DNA of 64,000 nt from Thermodesulfovibrio sp. (lineage in GTDB: Bacteria; Nitrospirota; Thermodesulfovibrionia; Thermodesulfovibrionales; UBA6898): NCBI GenBank assembly GCA_013824615.1, contig PNOC01000007.1, positions 1 through 64,000 of the forward strand. The letters are read 5' to 3'. The position numbers and the translations under genes were made by a program. The notes beneath the pieces are model-generated. The model was not told where the DNA came from. It did not search any database and saw only the letters and a list, made by a program, of their open reading frames with translations. Positions 27,336-36,958 of the stretch are shown here, piece by piece (within the stretch, counting starts at the first letter, position 1; each line of letters starts with the position of its first letter).

Positions 27336-29318
27336 TCATTTTCCGGCGCCTGACATTGCTTTACTGCCCATCGCCCTGATCAGACTGCGCGCCTTTTGCA
27401 GAACAGCCTCTTCGTCTGCGCCCCTGCCGAACCGCGCACGGCTGTAAGCCCGGTGAAACTCCCTGAGCAGCGGATTAAAAGGGAACTTCACTGTCTGGGC
27501 CTCTATCTCGGCTGTCGTTGTGGAGGCTGTAATGCGGATGCCTTTCCTGACGAGAGCTCCCCTCACCTTCAGATACGCCGCGGTAACCTTTCGGCGGCCT
27601 CTTCTGCGCCTTTTCAGATGAACCAGTACAGACACAGCCATGAGGACACTCAACGCGACAAACAACAGGAATGCGGGAAGACCGCTGCTCATCAGTCTTC
27701 TGACTGACTGGACAGACAGCCGACCGGCCTGGCCAAGGCCGGTGGCGAACTGACCGAGCAGGTCACTCCGGTCTTCAGGTCTGTACCCGACTACGTACCT
27801 TGACCATTTCATCTTGACCGAGTCCCAGAACAGGTTGTACGTCCCGGCCGGCTGCACCGCAACCGGAGGGGTCGGGTCGAAGCGCTGCCATTGACCCTTA
27901 ATCAGGGCCTCAACCCATGAATGCGCATCGCTCTGTCTCACGATAAGATACCCGCCGTAGGTGTTGCGGTCGCCCCCGAGGAACCCGGTCACAACCCTCG
28001 CAGGAATGCCGACACCCCTGAGCATGAGGACCATCGCAGTTGCGTAGTGCTCACAGTAGCCTTTCCGCGCAATGAACAGGAAGTCCTCGATCGGGCTGGT
28101 CCCTTCCGGAGGCGGAGAAACAGTCAAAGAATACTCGTAATTATTCCTGAGATAGCCTTCAATGAAGGCAGCACGTCCGGCCTCATCCTGAATATTCCGT
28201 ACAAGCCTGAGTGCAAGCCCTGATATGCGCTCGCTGCCGGCAGGAACCTGCAGATAGCGCGGGTCTGCAGACCCGGCCGCTCTGTCTGCAACGTCACTGA
28301 TCACCGTATACCTGATCCTGCGCGATGTCTTTCCCGGCAGGGAGATAGTACCGGCTGCATCGACGGTCATGGCATATGCATCTGTCCTGATGCTGAGCAC
28401 CCGGGCAAGTCCGAAGATCACATCCGAGTCCAGAGGTTCCAGGTCAATCTGCTGCTCGGTTTGTTGCTTTACTGTCCCCTCCGGCTGCCGGTTCGTGCCG
28501 GAGCCCTTCTCCGGCGTTCCGAGGATAAATCCGTCAGCCGTTCTGCGAAGCCTTGTCCCCGTCCTCAGTTCGTTCTTCCATGTGATCCCGTCAAAATAAT
28601 CCAGGGTACTGCCCCGCCAGTAAAGAGGACCGGCGGCAGGGCCCTGGAGTTCAACTCTCATCACCACCGTGGGGTCCAGCTTGACCGTTCCAAGTGAGCC
28701 GAAATCCATCCGGCCCGAGAATCCCGTTGTATGGATACCCCTGGCATGCCCCTTACTGATGAACCGGTAGGTGAACCGGGGAAGTCCCGCAAAAAATAGT
28801 ACCGTCAGGCATATCGTCAGAACCGATATCACATAGACCGGCCTCCTGACCAGTCCCTGGTTACCGTGGCCCTCCTTCAGAAAATGGGAGACGACCATGG
28901 CGGTGACCAGCAGGACCATAAATACGACAAAGACCACACCGAACGCCAGAGAACTGGTAAGCTCTGAAGCAATTATCAGCTGGAGCAGGGAAACAAAGTA
29001 GACCTGGAGGTGGTCCCAGGGCTCTTTCAGGTCAAAGCTCTTGAGCGCCTGAAAAGCGATCGTCAGGTGAGCCACGGCGATAAAAACATCGCCGGACACG
29101 GCAAAGGAGTCAAACAGAAAGACAAGCAGTTCGGTAAACGTGAACAGCCCTATGATCCGGATTGAGGCGTGAGGCTCCCCTTTGAAAAAGCGGTAGTACC
29201 CCGGAATGAGGGCCAACGCAACCGAGGACATGACCAGGTTAATCTGGCCGGTAATCGCCAGACTTACACAACCGGTGAGGGCCAGCAGGGCTGTTAAGAC
29301 TTTATACAGTATCGGCAT
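27336..29318 (-). CDS. Transglutaminase-like membrane protein (TgpA/DUF3488 type)
   Basis: A ~660-residue inner-membrane protein. Residues 1-190 hold about six hydrophobic helices (DUF3488-like), followed by a large soluble region. The transglutaminase-like core (about 390-500) shows the triad: Cys in KGYCEHYATAM, His in SDAHSWVEA, Asp in WQRFDPTPP. One more helix lies near 555-575, and then a C-terminal DUF4129-like tail. Follows DUF58, with ATG 29318 overlapping its stop by 17 bases. moxR-DUF58-transglutaminase sets are conserved but their substrate is unknown in most bacteria. ATG 29336 is an alternative start. Confidence 0.87.
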   Translation of the reverse strand: MPILYKVLTALLALTGCVSLAITGQINLVMSSVALALIPGYYRFFKGEPHASIRIIGLFTFTELLVFLFDSFAVSGDVFIAVAHLTIAFQALKSFDLKEPWDHLQVYFVSLLQLIIASELTSSLAFGVVFVVFMVLLVTAMVVSHFLKEGHGNQGLVRRPVYVISVLTICLTVLFFAGLPRFTYRFISKGHARGIHTTGFSGRMDFGSLGTVKLDPTVVMRVELQGPAAGPLYWRGSTLDYFDGITWKNELRTGTRLRRTADGFILGTPEKGSGTNRQPEGTVKQQTEQQIDLEPLDSDVIFGLARVLSIRTDAYAMTVDAAGTISLPGKTSRRIRYTVISDVADRAAGSADPRYLQVPAGSERISGLALRLVRNIQDEAGRAAFIEGYLRNNYEYSLTVSPPPEGTSPIEDFLFIARKGYCEHYATAMVLMLRGVGIPARVVTGFLGGDRNTYGGYLIVRQSDAHSWVEALIKGQWQRFDPTPPVAVQPAGTYNLFWDSVKMKWSRYVVGYRPEDRSDLLGQFATGLGQAGRLSVQSVRRLMSSGLPAFLLFVALSVLMAVSVLVHLKRRRRGRRKVTAAYLKVRGALVRKGIRITASTTTAEIEAQTVKFPFNPLLREFHRAYSRARFGRGADEEAVLQKARSLIRAMGSKAMSGAGK

Positions 29319-30324
29319 AGATAATCCGGGCACCATCCGGAAGGACTATATACCGACCGGCTTCGGCTGACTTGAGTACCAGAATAAACTCCCCGCTTTC
29401 ATCCGGAAGGAAGAAACCCTGCCCAGAGTCTTCTCCCGGGCCTCCCTCCCGGACGAGCGCGAGCATGTCCAGTATCTGAAGGAGATGCTCATAGCCGGAG
29501 CCAAAAGGGACCACCTCACTGCCCGCGACCAGCCTTACCGGGCGGCCACCCCGTATCAAATCACGGGCCAGAGTTGCTGCAATCGAAACCGCTTTTTCAA
29601 AATCACCGCCTGCTTTCGGATCACTATTGCCGAGTACGACTGTTGTCCTGCCGCTCTCCTGCAGGGCATACTCCCTGACCATCAGCCCGAGCCCCTTCGA
29701 AGATGCCTTCCAGCTTATCTGCCTGGGGTCGTCCCCCTCCCTGAAGTGCCTGATATGGACCATTTCGTCCCCGCTCCCCAGGGCATAATTTTTTCTGTCT
29801 CCATCCGTCCCTGGTCCGGAGTCACCGGGCAGGTCCGCATCATAATACGCCGGATAAACGACAATGTTCTTTGCGATATCCATTTTTCTTATTGCATAGA
29901 AAAAAATAAACGGGAAACTGCTCTCCAGCGCAAACGAAACCACCGGATGCAGCCCTCTTTTATAGAATATGGCCCTCGTCACTTTTTCCAGATGACCTCT
30001 GTTGTCCAGGTGCGGCAGGACTATTGTTTCGGGCAGAACAGCAGATGTGACATGCACTGAATAGGAGGGAAGAAGCCTCGTATCATTGAAAATCGAAAGC
30101 GTGAGTCGTGATGGTTCCCCTGCATATATCTGACCGTCAAATGCAAGCTCAATTCTGAGCTGAGAAAGGATCAGCCTGGGAATAAGATACGCCAGCAGGA
30201 GAAATGACAGCAGGAGCGACAGGACCAGGTAGATAAGATTGTTGCCGGTATTCACCGCGGCAACCCCGATAAGCACGGTAGCCAGGACAGAGCGCTTTCC
30301 TTCCTTGGTTGCCCTCATCTCCAT
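29302..30324 (-). CDS. DUF58 protein of the MoxR operon
   Basis: A 340-residue protein with two N-terminal membrane helices (about 13-48) and a soluble DUF58 domain, whose signature HIRHFREGDDPRQISWKASS is near residue 190. DUF58 proteins have a von Willebrand-like fold and act with MoxR ATPases, probably in assembly or maturation of envelope complexes. CAGGAGA lies eight bases before the ATG. The stop of moxR is 24 bases upstream, and the next gene overlaps its end. Confidence 0.9.
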   Translation of the reverse strand: MEMRATKEGKRSVLATVLIGVAAVNTGNNLIYLVLSLLLSFLLLAYLIPRLILSQLRIELAFDGQIYAGEPSRLTLSIFNDTRLLPSYSVHVTSAVLPETIVLPHLDNRGHLEKVTRAIFYKRGLHPVVSFALESSFPFIFFYAIRKMDIAKNIVVYPAYYDADLPGDSGPGTDGDRKNYALGSGDEMVHIRHFREGDDPRQISWKASSKGLGLMVREYALQESGRTTVVLGNSDPKAGGDFEKAVSIAATLARDLIRGGRPVRLVAGSEVVPFGSGYEHLLQILDMLALVREGGPGEDSGQGFFLPDESGEFILVLKSAEAGRYIVLPDGARIIYADTV

Positions 30325-30348
30325 AGCCGGTATCTCCTGCCCCCGATG

Positions 30349-31281
30349 TCAGACAGGGACCGGAAGGCTCTCAACGATATCGCGGACAACCAGCTCAGCC
30401 TCAGCAACCGTCATGCGTGTCCTGAGGATGATCCGGTGTCCGAGCACCAGAGGCGCCAGGGCCTTGACGTCATCGGGGCTGATATAGTCCCTGCCCTCAT
30501 AATAGGCATGTGCCCTGACGGCCGACAGAAAAAACTGGGCCCCCCGCGTACTGGCGCCGAGTCGAACAGAGGGATGGGTCCGGGTGCCGGTGACGATCTT
30601 CATGAGATAGGCAACAACACTGTCGTCAGTAAATACCTTCTCCACTTCAGCCTGCATCCTGACGATCTCCTGGTGCGACACCACCGGACTAAGGTCATCC
30701 AGCAGTACAAAACTCGTTTTTCCCAGAATGGCCTTTCTCTCATACTCAAGGGCAGGATAGCCGATAGTGATATGCAGCATAAACCGGTCAAGCTGGCTCT
30801 CAGGGAGGGGGAAGGTCCCGTGATACTCCATGGGGTTCTGTGTTGCGATGACCATGAAAGGGTCAGGCAGCATAAAGGTATGCCGCTCCACAGACACTTT
30901 TTTCTCGCTCATCGCCTCCAGAAGCGCTGACTGGGTCTTCGGGTTTGTCCTGTTGATTTCGTCTGCAAGTACAATATTCGAAAAAACAGGTCCCTGCCTG
31001 AACTCGAAATCCCTTGTCTCCTGATTGAATATTGAAACGCCGAGAATATCGGTCGGCAGGAGGTCACTCGTAAACTGGATCCTCCTGAACGTACAATCAG
31101 TTGACTTTGCGAGCGCCGAAGCAAGGGTTGTCTTTCCGACACCGGGTATATCCTCGATGAGCAGGTGCCCCCTTCCGAGGAGCGTTACGATCGCCATTTT
31201 TATGGCATCGGCCTTACCCTGGAGGATAGTCTCCATCTGGTTTTGCAATTGTCTCAATGACTGATTTATCATAGTATCCAT
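30349..31281 (-). CDS. MoxR-family AAA+ ATPase
   Basis: Cytoplasmic AAA+ chaperone-like ATPase of about 310 residues. Walker A EDIPGVGKTTLA near residue 45, Walker B VLADEINR, a sensor ATQNPMEYHGTFPLPESQLDR and the C-terminal lid are present. Starts ATG 31281 or ATG 31272; neither has a ribosome site. A TATAAT just upstream (minus strand, 31293-31288) puts the transcript start next to the ATG, which suggests leaderless translation. First gene of the moxR / DUF58 / transglutaminase unit, divergent from argH. Confidence 0.92.
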   Translation of the reverse strand: MDTMINQSLRQLQNQMETILQGKADAIKMAIVTLLGRGHLLIEDIPGVGKTTLASALAKSTDCTFRRIQFTSDLLPTDILGVSIFNQETRDFEFRQGPVFSNIVLADEINRTNPKTQSALLEAMSEKKVSVERHTFMLPDPFMVIATQNPMEYHGTFPLPESQLDRFMLHITIGYPALEYERKAILGKTSFVLLDDLSPVVSHQEIVRMQAEVEKVFTDDSVVAYLMKIVTGTRTHPSVRLGASTRGAQFFLSAVRAHAYYEGRDYISPDDVKALAPLVLGHRIILRTRMTVAEAELVVRDIVESLPVPV

Positions 31282-31316
31282 TGCTCTATTATACACCGGA
31301 CCAGAGGGAGATACGC

Positions 31317-32816
31317 GTGAAAAAGCCCACACAGAAGCCCGCACAGAAGACCCCGGCCAAGCCAGCAGGCAAGTCCATGAAGAAAGCTCAAAACAAGACG
31401 TTGAAGGCAGAGACCGGCAGGCCCATGCGTAAAGCAACAGAGAAGCTCTGGAGCGGCAGGTTCAACGAAGCCACGTCTGCTGATGTGGAAGCCTTTACCG
31501 AATCAATCTCCTTTGACCAGAGGCTCTGGAGGCATGATATCCAGGGCAGTATTGCACACGCGCGGATGCTTGCAGCGCAGCGGATTATAACAGCAAAAGA
31601 GGCAGAGGCAATCATTCGGGGACTGGACAACATTGCAGCGGATATACGTTCCGGGGACTTCTTCTTCAGCCGGAACCTGGAAGATATCCATATGAATATC
31701 GAATCAAACCTGACCGCCAGGATCGGCGACCCGGGGAAAAAATTGCATACAGCCCGTTCACGGAATGACCAGGTTGCCCTTGACCTCAGGCTTTATCTCA
31801 GGGACGAAATACAGTCGATCCTCTCGCTGATACAGCGCCTTGAAGGGACGCTCATCTCGATCGCGGAGCAGCATGATACGGTCATCATGCCCGGATATAC
31901 GCACCTTCAGAGGGCGCAGCCCGTGCTGCTGGCGCATCACCTTCTGGCCTATGTGGCGATGCTCGACAGGGACAGGGACCGGTTCACTGACTGCCTCAGA
32001 AGGATGGATGTCCTGCCGCTGGGGGCCTGCGCGCTGTCGGGCACATCACTGCCGACCGACCGGGCACTGGTAGCAAAGCAGCTCGGTTTCAGGGCCATCG
32101 CGCTCAACAGCATCGATGCCGTCTCCGACCGGGATTTTGCTGTCGAATTCCTCGCGTCATCGGCGATTGTGATCATGCATCTGTCCAGGTTTGCCGAAGA
32201 GCTGGTACTCTGGTCTACCGAGGAGTTCAGGTTCATCGAGATATCCGACCGGTTTACGACCGGCTCAAGCATCATGCCGCAGAAGAAGAATCCCGACGTC
32301 GCTGAATTGATCAGGGGCAAGACCGGCCGCGTCTACGGCAACCTGATATCTTTACTGACCCTGATGAAGGGTCTGCCCCTTGCCTATAACCGCGACATGC
32401 AGGAGGACAAACTACCGGTCTTTGATACAGCGGATACGGTCAATGCATGCCTCGCCATTATGAACGGGATGCTTCCGGCGATAACCTTCAACGCTGCCCG
32501 TATGAAAGCCACGGCAGGGGAAGGATATTCAACAGCTACCGACCTCGCCGAATATCTGGTCAAAAAAGGCATCCCGTTTCGGGAAGCGCATTCCATAACC
32601 GGCAGGATTGTTTTTCACTGCATACAAAACAAGGCCGGACTGGAAACGCTCGAACTGTCGGTACTGCAGTCTTTTTCGCCGGTTATCGCCAAAGATATAT
32701 ATCGCGTTCTTGATCCGTCAACTTCTGTCTCGGCAAGGACCTCCTATGGCGGGACGTCACCGGCCGAGGTTAAAAGACAGATACGGTATTACAGAAAGCT
32801 GCTGAAAATTAAATGA
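31317..32816 (+). CDS. argH: Argininosuccinate lyase with a basic N-terminal extension
   Basis: Splits argininosuccinate to arginine and fumarate. From the family start KLWSGRF onward it is a normal ~460-residue ArgH: TARSRNDQVALDLRLYLRD, HLQRAQPVLLAHHLLAY, and the lyase signature GSSIMPQKKNPD with the catalytic Ser loop. Preceding it are about 40 extra residues rich in Lys, Pro, Ala and Gln, from GTG 31317 (GAGGGAG upstream). The extension is unusual for ArgH and could be disordered. Its stop overlaps the next gene by four bases. Confidence 0.95.
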   Translation: MKKPTQKPAQKTPAKPAGKSMKKAQNKTLKAETGRPMRKATEKLWSGRFNEATSADVEAFTESISFDQRLWRHDIQGSIAHARMLAAQRIITAKEAEAIIRGLDNIAADIRSGDFFFSRNLEDIHMNIESNLTARIGDPGKKLHTARSRNDQVALDLRLYLRDEIQSILSLIQRLEGTLISIAEQHDTVIMPGYTHLQRAQPVLLAHHLLAYVAMLDRDRDRFTDCLRRMDVLPLGACALSGTSLPTDRALVAKQLGFRAIALNSIDAVSDRDFAVEFLASSAIVIMHLSRFAEELVLWSTEEFRFIEISDRFTTGSSIMPQKKNPDVAELIRGKTGRVYGNLISLLTLMKGLPLAYNRDMQEDKLPVFDTADTVNACLAIMNGMLPAITFNAARMKATAGEGYSTATDLAEYLVKKGIPFREAHSITGRIVFHCIQNKAGLETLELSVLQSFSPVIAKDIYRVLDPSTSVSARTSYGGTSPAEVKRQIRYYRKLLKIK

Positions 32817-33763
32817 TAAGAAGATCCTGGTCACGGTCTCTTGTATATATGCTGTTCAGCATTACGCTGCTGACAGCAGCCTGCGGCAAAAAAGGCGCTC
32901 CGACTCTCAAGACATACGACAAGCCGGTTGCCCCGTCCGGACTGACCGCCATCCACCGGGAAGACAGGATATATCTGCAGTGGACCTTTCCGAAGGACAA
33001 GGAAATTACAGTAAAGCAGATTGCAATACTAAGAGCTGCGGAAACGGATTTCGAAAAAATTGCCGACACTGACGCTGCCGGACGTTCTTACGTGGACGCC
33101 GGAATACAGACTGACGTTCAATACCGCTACAAAGTAGCTGCCCTGAATCACCGGGGAGTCTTCAGCCCGGATTCGAACACCATCCTGATTACCGCCAGCA
33201 GGGTGCCGTCTGCCCCGCAGGGTCTGAGCTTCACGGTAACAGAGACGGCCCTTGCGCTGAAATGGCAACCGCAGGACACCGCTCTGCGGTACAATGTCTA
33301 CCGGGCCACGGCGCCAGGCCAATACACTATGTTTCCCGTAAATCCGTCACCTCTTGCGTCACCATCTTTCACCGATGCTCTCTCTCTGGATAAACCCGTG
33401 TATTACACCGTGCGTTGTCTTACCGATTCAGCTGCCCGCAGCGAAAGCTCAGCGTCTGCCGAAATAGTCGTTGACCCTGGTGCGTTTGTCCCCCGGCCTC
33501 TGCAGGGAGTCCGCTCCATTGCGTCAGAGGCCCGGGTGTTTTTGTCCTGGGACCTGCCGGCTGAATCCTGGGTCACCGGATTCAGGGTATATCGCAGGAC
33601 CAGCGGCCAGGAATACACGCTGGCAGTAGAAACCCAGATACCTGCTTACATCGACCAGGACCCGTCTTCTTCAGAACGGACGTACCGGGTCCATGCCCTC
33701 GGCCCGAGACTGGAGAGTGCCGGGGTCGAACTGCCGGGCGTCCGGCTCCAACCTCGTGAATAG
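32813..33763 (+). CDS. LptM-like lipoprotein with fibronectin type III domains
   Basis: A 316-residue lipoprotein with a signal peptide and lipobox TAAC (Cys about residue 24), followed by CGKKGAPTL, which resembles the short lipoprotein LptM that neighbours argH or lysA in many Gram-negatives. After it come three fibronectin type III-like beta domains (about 40-130, 132-225, 228-310), e.g. APSGLTAIHREDRIYLQWTF. ATG overlaps the argH stop (ATGA). lysA is not seen downstream. Function of the long form is unknown; envelope assembly is a guess. Confidence 0.75.
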   Translation: MIRRSWSRSLVYMLFSITLLTAACGKKGAPTLKTYDKPVAPSGLTAIHREDRIYLQWTFPKDKEITVKQIAILRAAETDFEKIADTDAAGRSYVDAGIQTDVQYRYKVAALNHRGVFSPDSNTILITASRVPSAPQGLSFTVTETALALKWQPQDTALRYNVYRATAPGQYTMFPVNPSPLASPSFTDALSLDKPVYYTVRCLTDSAARSESSASAEIVVDPGAFVPRPLQGVRSIASEARVFLSWDLPAESWVTGFRVYRRTSGQEYTLAVETQIPAYIDQDPSSSERTYRVHALGPRLESAGVELPGVRLQPRE

Positions 33764-33783
33764 TCCGCAGCAACCCCTGCACC

Positions 33784-35106
33784 GTGAATAAAGCAGAATC
33801 CACTGACAGGGAGGCCCGCATCAGCATACTGGAGCAGACCGTTGCCGAACTGACAACTGCCCTGAGCAGCGCAGAAGAGAACTTCGGGCTGGAAAAGCAG
33901 GAACGGTTGAAACTCGAGGACGAACTGAAGGAGTACAGGGACTATCTCGACCGGACCATAGCCTGCAGGACACAGGAACTCCGGAAGGCGAACAAAGACC
34001 TGAGGGCCGAAATCATGCGGCGCATCCAGATGGAAAAAGAGCTGGTGGAAAGTCAGCGCTTTGTCAACAGAATCACCGATGCCACTCCCAATATCCTGTA
34101 TATTTACGATGTCATTACGAATCGGAATATCTATGTTAATCCCCGCATCACGAATCTGTTGGGCTATTCTGCCGAGCAGATAAAGCTGATCGGCAACCAG
34201 TTTTTTCAGTCAGTCCTCCACGTTGAAGACGCCGGCGTCTTCGAAAAACTCCAGGAGCGCTTCCAGGGCGCCCGGTACAGGGACATCCTTGAGTCAGAAT
34301 ACCGGATGAAGAATGTTCAGGGTGAATGGCGCTGGTTTCTGAGCAGAAATGTCATCTTCAAAGAAACGTCCGCAGGAAAACCCCAACTGATTCTGGGGAT
34401 TGCCCAGGACATAACCGAGAGAAAAAAAGCCGATGAAGAACTGAGCCGCTCCCGGGAACAGCTGCGCGTGCTGCTCGCCCACCTGCAGTCTGTGCGGGAG
34501 GAGGAACGGACGCGTATCTCCCGCGAGATACATGACGAACTCGGCCAGGCACTGACCGCGCTGAAGATAGACCTCTCCTGGCTGGCCAAACGTCTGACTA
34601 AAGACCAGGAAATTCTGATCGAAAAGGCCTCGGACATGTCGCGGCTGATAGATCTCAATATCCAGACGGTCAAGAGAATAGCGGCGGAACTGCGGCCGGG
34701 ACTGCTCGATGATCTGGGGCTCACCGCTGCGCTTGAGTGGCAGGCGGAGGAGTTCGAGCAGCGTCAGGGCATCAGATGCGAGCTCAGGATCAGGCCAACG
34801 GACATAACCCTGGACCGCGACATCTCAACCGCTATCTTCAGGATCTTCCAGGAAACGCTCACGAACGTCGTGCGCCATGCAAAGGCCACCCGGATCGTCG
34901 TAGCCCTTGAAAAGAAACCTCGCGGTCTGGTGCTGACGGTCCGTGACAACGGCCGGGGCATAACAAAAAAACAGATCGAAAGCCCGACGTCCATAGGGTT
35001 GATCGGTATGCGGGAGCGGGTAAATTTTCTCAACGGCACCGTCGACATAAGCGGATCAAGAACCAAAGGGACAACCGTAAAAGTATTCATCCCGCTGCGG
35101 ACCTGA
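33784..35106 (+). CDS. PAS-containing NarL-type sensor histidine kinase
   Basis: Cytoplasmic 440-residue sensor kinase: a coiled coil at ~10-90, one PAS domain ~95-215 (ending GIAQDITERKKADEEL), then a HisKA_3 dimer/phospho-acceptor domain with SREIHDELGQALTALK near residue 255, and an HATPase_c domain with QETLTNVVRHA, DNGRGI and GLIGMRER. No membrane helix, so a soluble signal is likely. Kinases of this type act on NarL/FixJ-type regulators, but no such gene lies in this window: it is an orphan. The GTG start at 33784 has no clear ribosome site. Confidence 0.9.
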   Translation: MNKAESTDREARISILEQTVAELTTALSSAEENFGLEKQERLKLEDELKEYRDYLDRTIACRTQELRKANKDLRAEIMRRIQMEKELVESQRFVNRITDATPNILYIYDVITNRNIYVNPRITNLLGYSAEQIKLIGNQFFQSVLHVEDAGVFEKLQERFQGARYRDILESEYRMKNVQGEWRWFLSRNVIFKETSAGKPQLILGIAQDITERKKADEELSRSREQLRVLLAHLQSVREEERTRISREIHDELGQALTALKIDLSWLAKRLTKDQEILIEKASDMSRLIDLNIQTVKRIAAELRPGLLDDLGLTAALEWQAEEFEQRQGIRCELRIRPTDITLDRDISTAIFRIFQETLTNVVRHAKATRIVVALEKKPRGLVLTVRDNGRGITKKQIESPTSIGLIGMRERVNFLNGTVDISGSRTKGTTVKVFIPLRT

Positions 35107-35207
35107 AGAAACGTTTGCCCGGTTTCACTATATTCTCGTCCACTCCTCTATCCTGTGCTACAATGAAGCATATGCATTCATATTCTTATGCCTCGGGGAG
35201 GTTCTAA

Positions 35208-36929
35208 ATCCCTGTCCTTTACGGAAAACTGAGCGGCCTTAAGGGCAGCCAGACCACTGCGCTCGAGAAGATTTACCGCCGCAGACTCCATCGCGAGGTC
35301 ATCACAATAGAACTCGGCAGATACCTGGCTGAACTCTCGGATGAAATGAACCGGCAGATCGGGATACTGGTCAACCGGAAGGGGACTATCACCCATGTAA
35401 TCGTCGGTGACGCGAAGGGCATCTTCATCCCCCCGCTGGAGGACTATCCACTCGGCAAGCGCCCTCTCAGGGGGCTCCGGCTGATCCATACGCACCTTAA
35501 CGATGAGCCCCTGAACAAAGACGATATTACCGACCTCTCTCTCCTGCGCTTTGACCTGATCGCGGCGCTCGGCATACGTGACGGGCTGCCGGTGCATATT
35601 CACATCGCTCACCTCATTCCGCAGACCGGGGACACGAGCGAAAGCAGGACCTATGAACTGCAGCCTCCCCAGGATTTTTTCAACCAGGACTTTGATTTTA
35701 TACCATTTGTTACAGCACTGGAAAATGAATTCGAGCGGTCGCAGGGATTTGTTATTTCGGGACCTTCAAAACGCAGCAGCCAGGACCACGCTGCATCCGG
35801 CGTTCAAAAAAATAAAGGCTCATATGAACGGGAACCGGGGAATGAGCGTGCCATACTCGTCAGCGTCTCAACCGGGTCGCGCCATGATCAGGAGGATTCT
35901 GTCGACGAACTGGCAGAGCTGGCAAGGTCAAGCAATGTCACGGTCCTCGAGAAAGTGGTCCAGAGGCCAAAGCAGATCAATCCCCGGTATCTCCTTGGCG
36001 AGGGAAAGCTGAAGGAGCTCGTCATCACCGCAATGAACCGCGGGGCAACACTTCTGATCTTCGACCAGGACCTCAACCCTTCACAGATCAAGGCCATAAA
36101 CGAACTCACCGAATTAAAAGTAATCGACCGCTCACAGCTTATCCTGGATATCTTTGCACGGCGGGCTCACAGCAGGGACGGCAAGGTCCAGGTCGAGCTG
36201 GCCCAGCTCAAATATCGGCTGCCGCGTCTGACCGGAAAGGGCACTGCCATGTCGAAGCTCATGGGCGGCATCGGCGGACGCGGACCCGGAGAGATGAAAC
36301 TGGAGATCGACCGCAGACGCGTCCGCGACCGGATTACCCTGCTTGAGAAGGAACTGAAAAGCCTCGGAGAGGCCCGGCGGCAGCGCAAGGCACGCCGCGT
36401 TGAAAGACAGGTGCCTATTGTCTCGATTGTGGGCTACACCAACGCAGGCAAATCTACCCTGCTGAATGCACTGACCAGAAGTAAAACCTTTGTCGAAGAC
36501 AAGCTGTTTGCGACCCTCGACACGGCAAGCAGACGCCTCCGCTTTCCCCATGAACGCGAGGTGATCATCACGGATACGGTCGGCTTTATCAGGGACCTGC
36601 CGAAAGACCTCGTCGCTGCCTTCAAATCCACACTTGAGGAACTTGAGGACGCCGACCTCCTGCTGCATGTGGTCGATATCTCGAACCAGCGGTTCGAACA
36701 GCATATGGCCTCAGTCGACACTATTTTGACCGACCTGCATCTCGAAGACAAGAAAAGACTGCTGGTCTTTAACAAAACTGATCTCATCCCCCCTGACGAG
36801 GCTGACTACCTGTCACAGAGATTCCAGGCGATAGCTGTCTCGGCAGTCGACAGCGGCACCTTCGCCCCGCTCCTCTCCGCCATCGCAGACCATGTCTTTG
36901 ATGAAAAAAGAGAAGCCGCAAAGGTATAA
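35208..36929 (+). CDS. hflX: GTPase HflX, with a non-standard start
   Basis: Ribosome-splitting stress GTPase. The body has VERQVPIVSIVGYTNAGKST (G1) near the middle, LDTASRRL, DTVGFI (G3) and FNKTDL (G4), plus the glycine-rich GGIGGRGPGE linker. The first in-frame ATG (35346) has no ribosome site and would cut off about 45 residues, including YGKLSGLKGSQ and KIYRRRL, which match the normal HflX N-terminus. A GGGGAGG at 35195-35201 is six bases before AUC 35208, and an in-frame TAA lies at 35205. I therefore mark 35208 as the probable start, with an ATG 35346 start or a sequence error as alternatives. Confidence 0.9.
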   Translation: MPVLYGKLSGLKGSQTTALEKIYRRRLHREVITIELGRYLAELSDEMNRQIGILVNRKGTITHVIVGDAKGIFIPPLEDYPLGKRPLRGLRLIHTHLNDEPLNKDDITDLSLLRFDLIAALGIRDGLPVHIHIAHLIPQTGDTSESRTYELQPPQDFFNQDFDFIPFVTALENEFERSQGFVISGPSKRSSQDHAASGVQKNKGSYEREPGNERAILVSVSTGSRHDQEDSVDELAELARSSNVTVLEKVVQRPKQINPRYLLGEGKLKELVITAMNRGATLLIFDQDLNPSQIKAINELTELKVIDRSQLILDIFARRAHSRDGKVQVELAQLKYRLPRLTGKGTAMSKLMGGIGGRGPGEMKLEIDRRRVRDRITLLEKELKSLGEARRQRKARRVERQVPIVSIVGYTNAGKSTLLNALTRSKTFVEDKLFATLDTASRRLRFPHEREVIITDTVGFIRDLPKDLVAAFKSTLEELEDADLLLHVVDISNQRFEQHMASVDTILTDLHLEDKKRLLVFNKTDLIPPDEADYLSQRFQAIAVSAVDSGTFAPLLSAIADHVFDEKREAAKV

Positions 36930-36958
36930 TAAACACAAGCTTTTCGTAAAATATAAAG

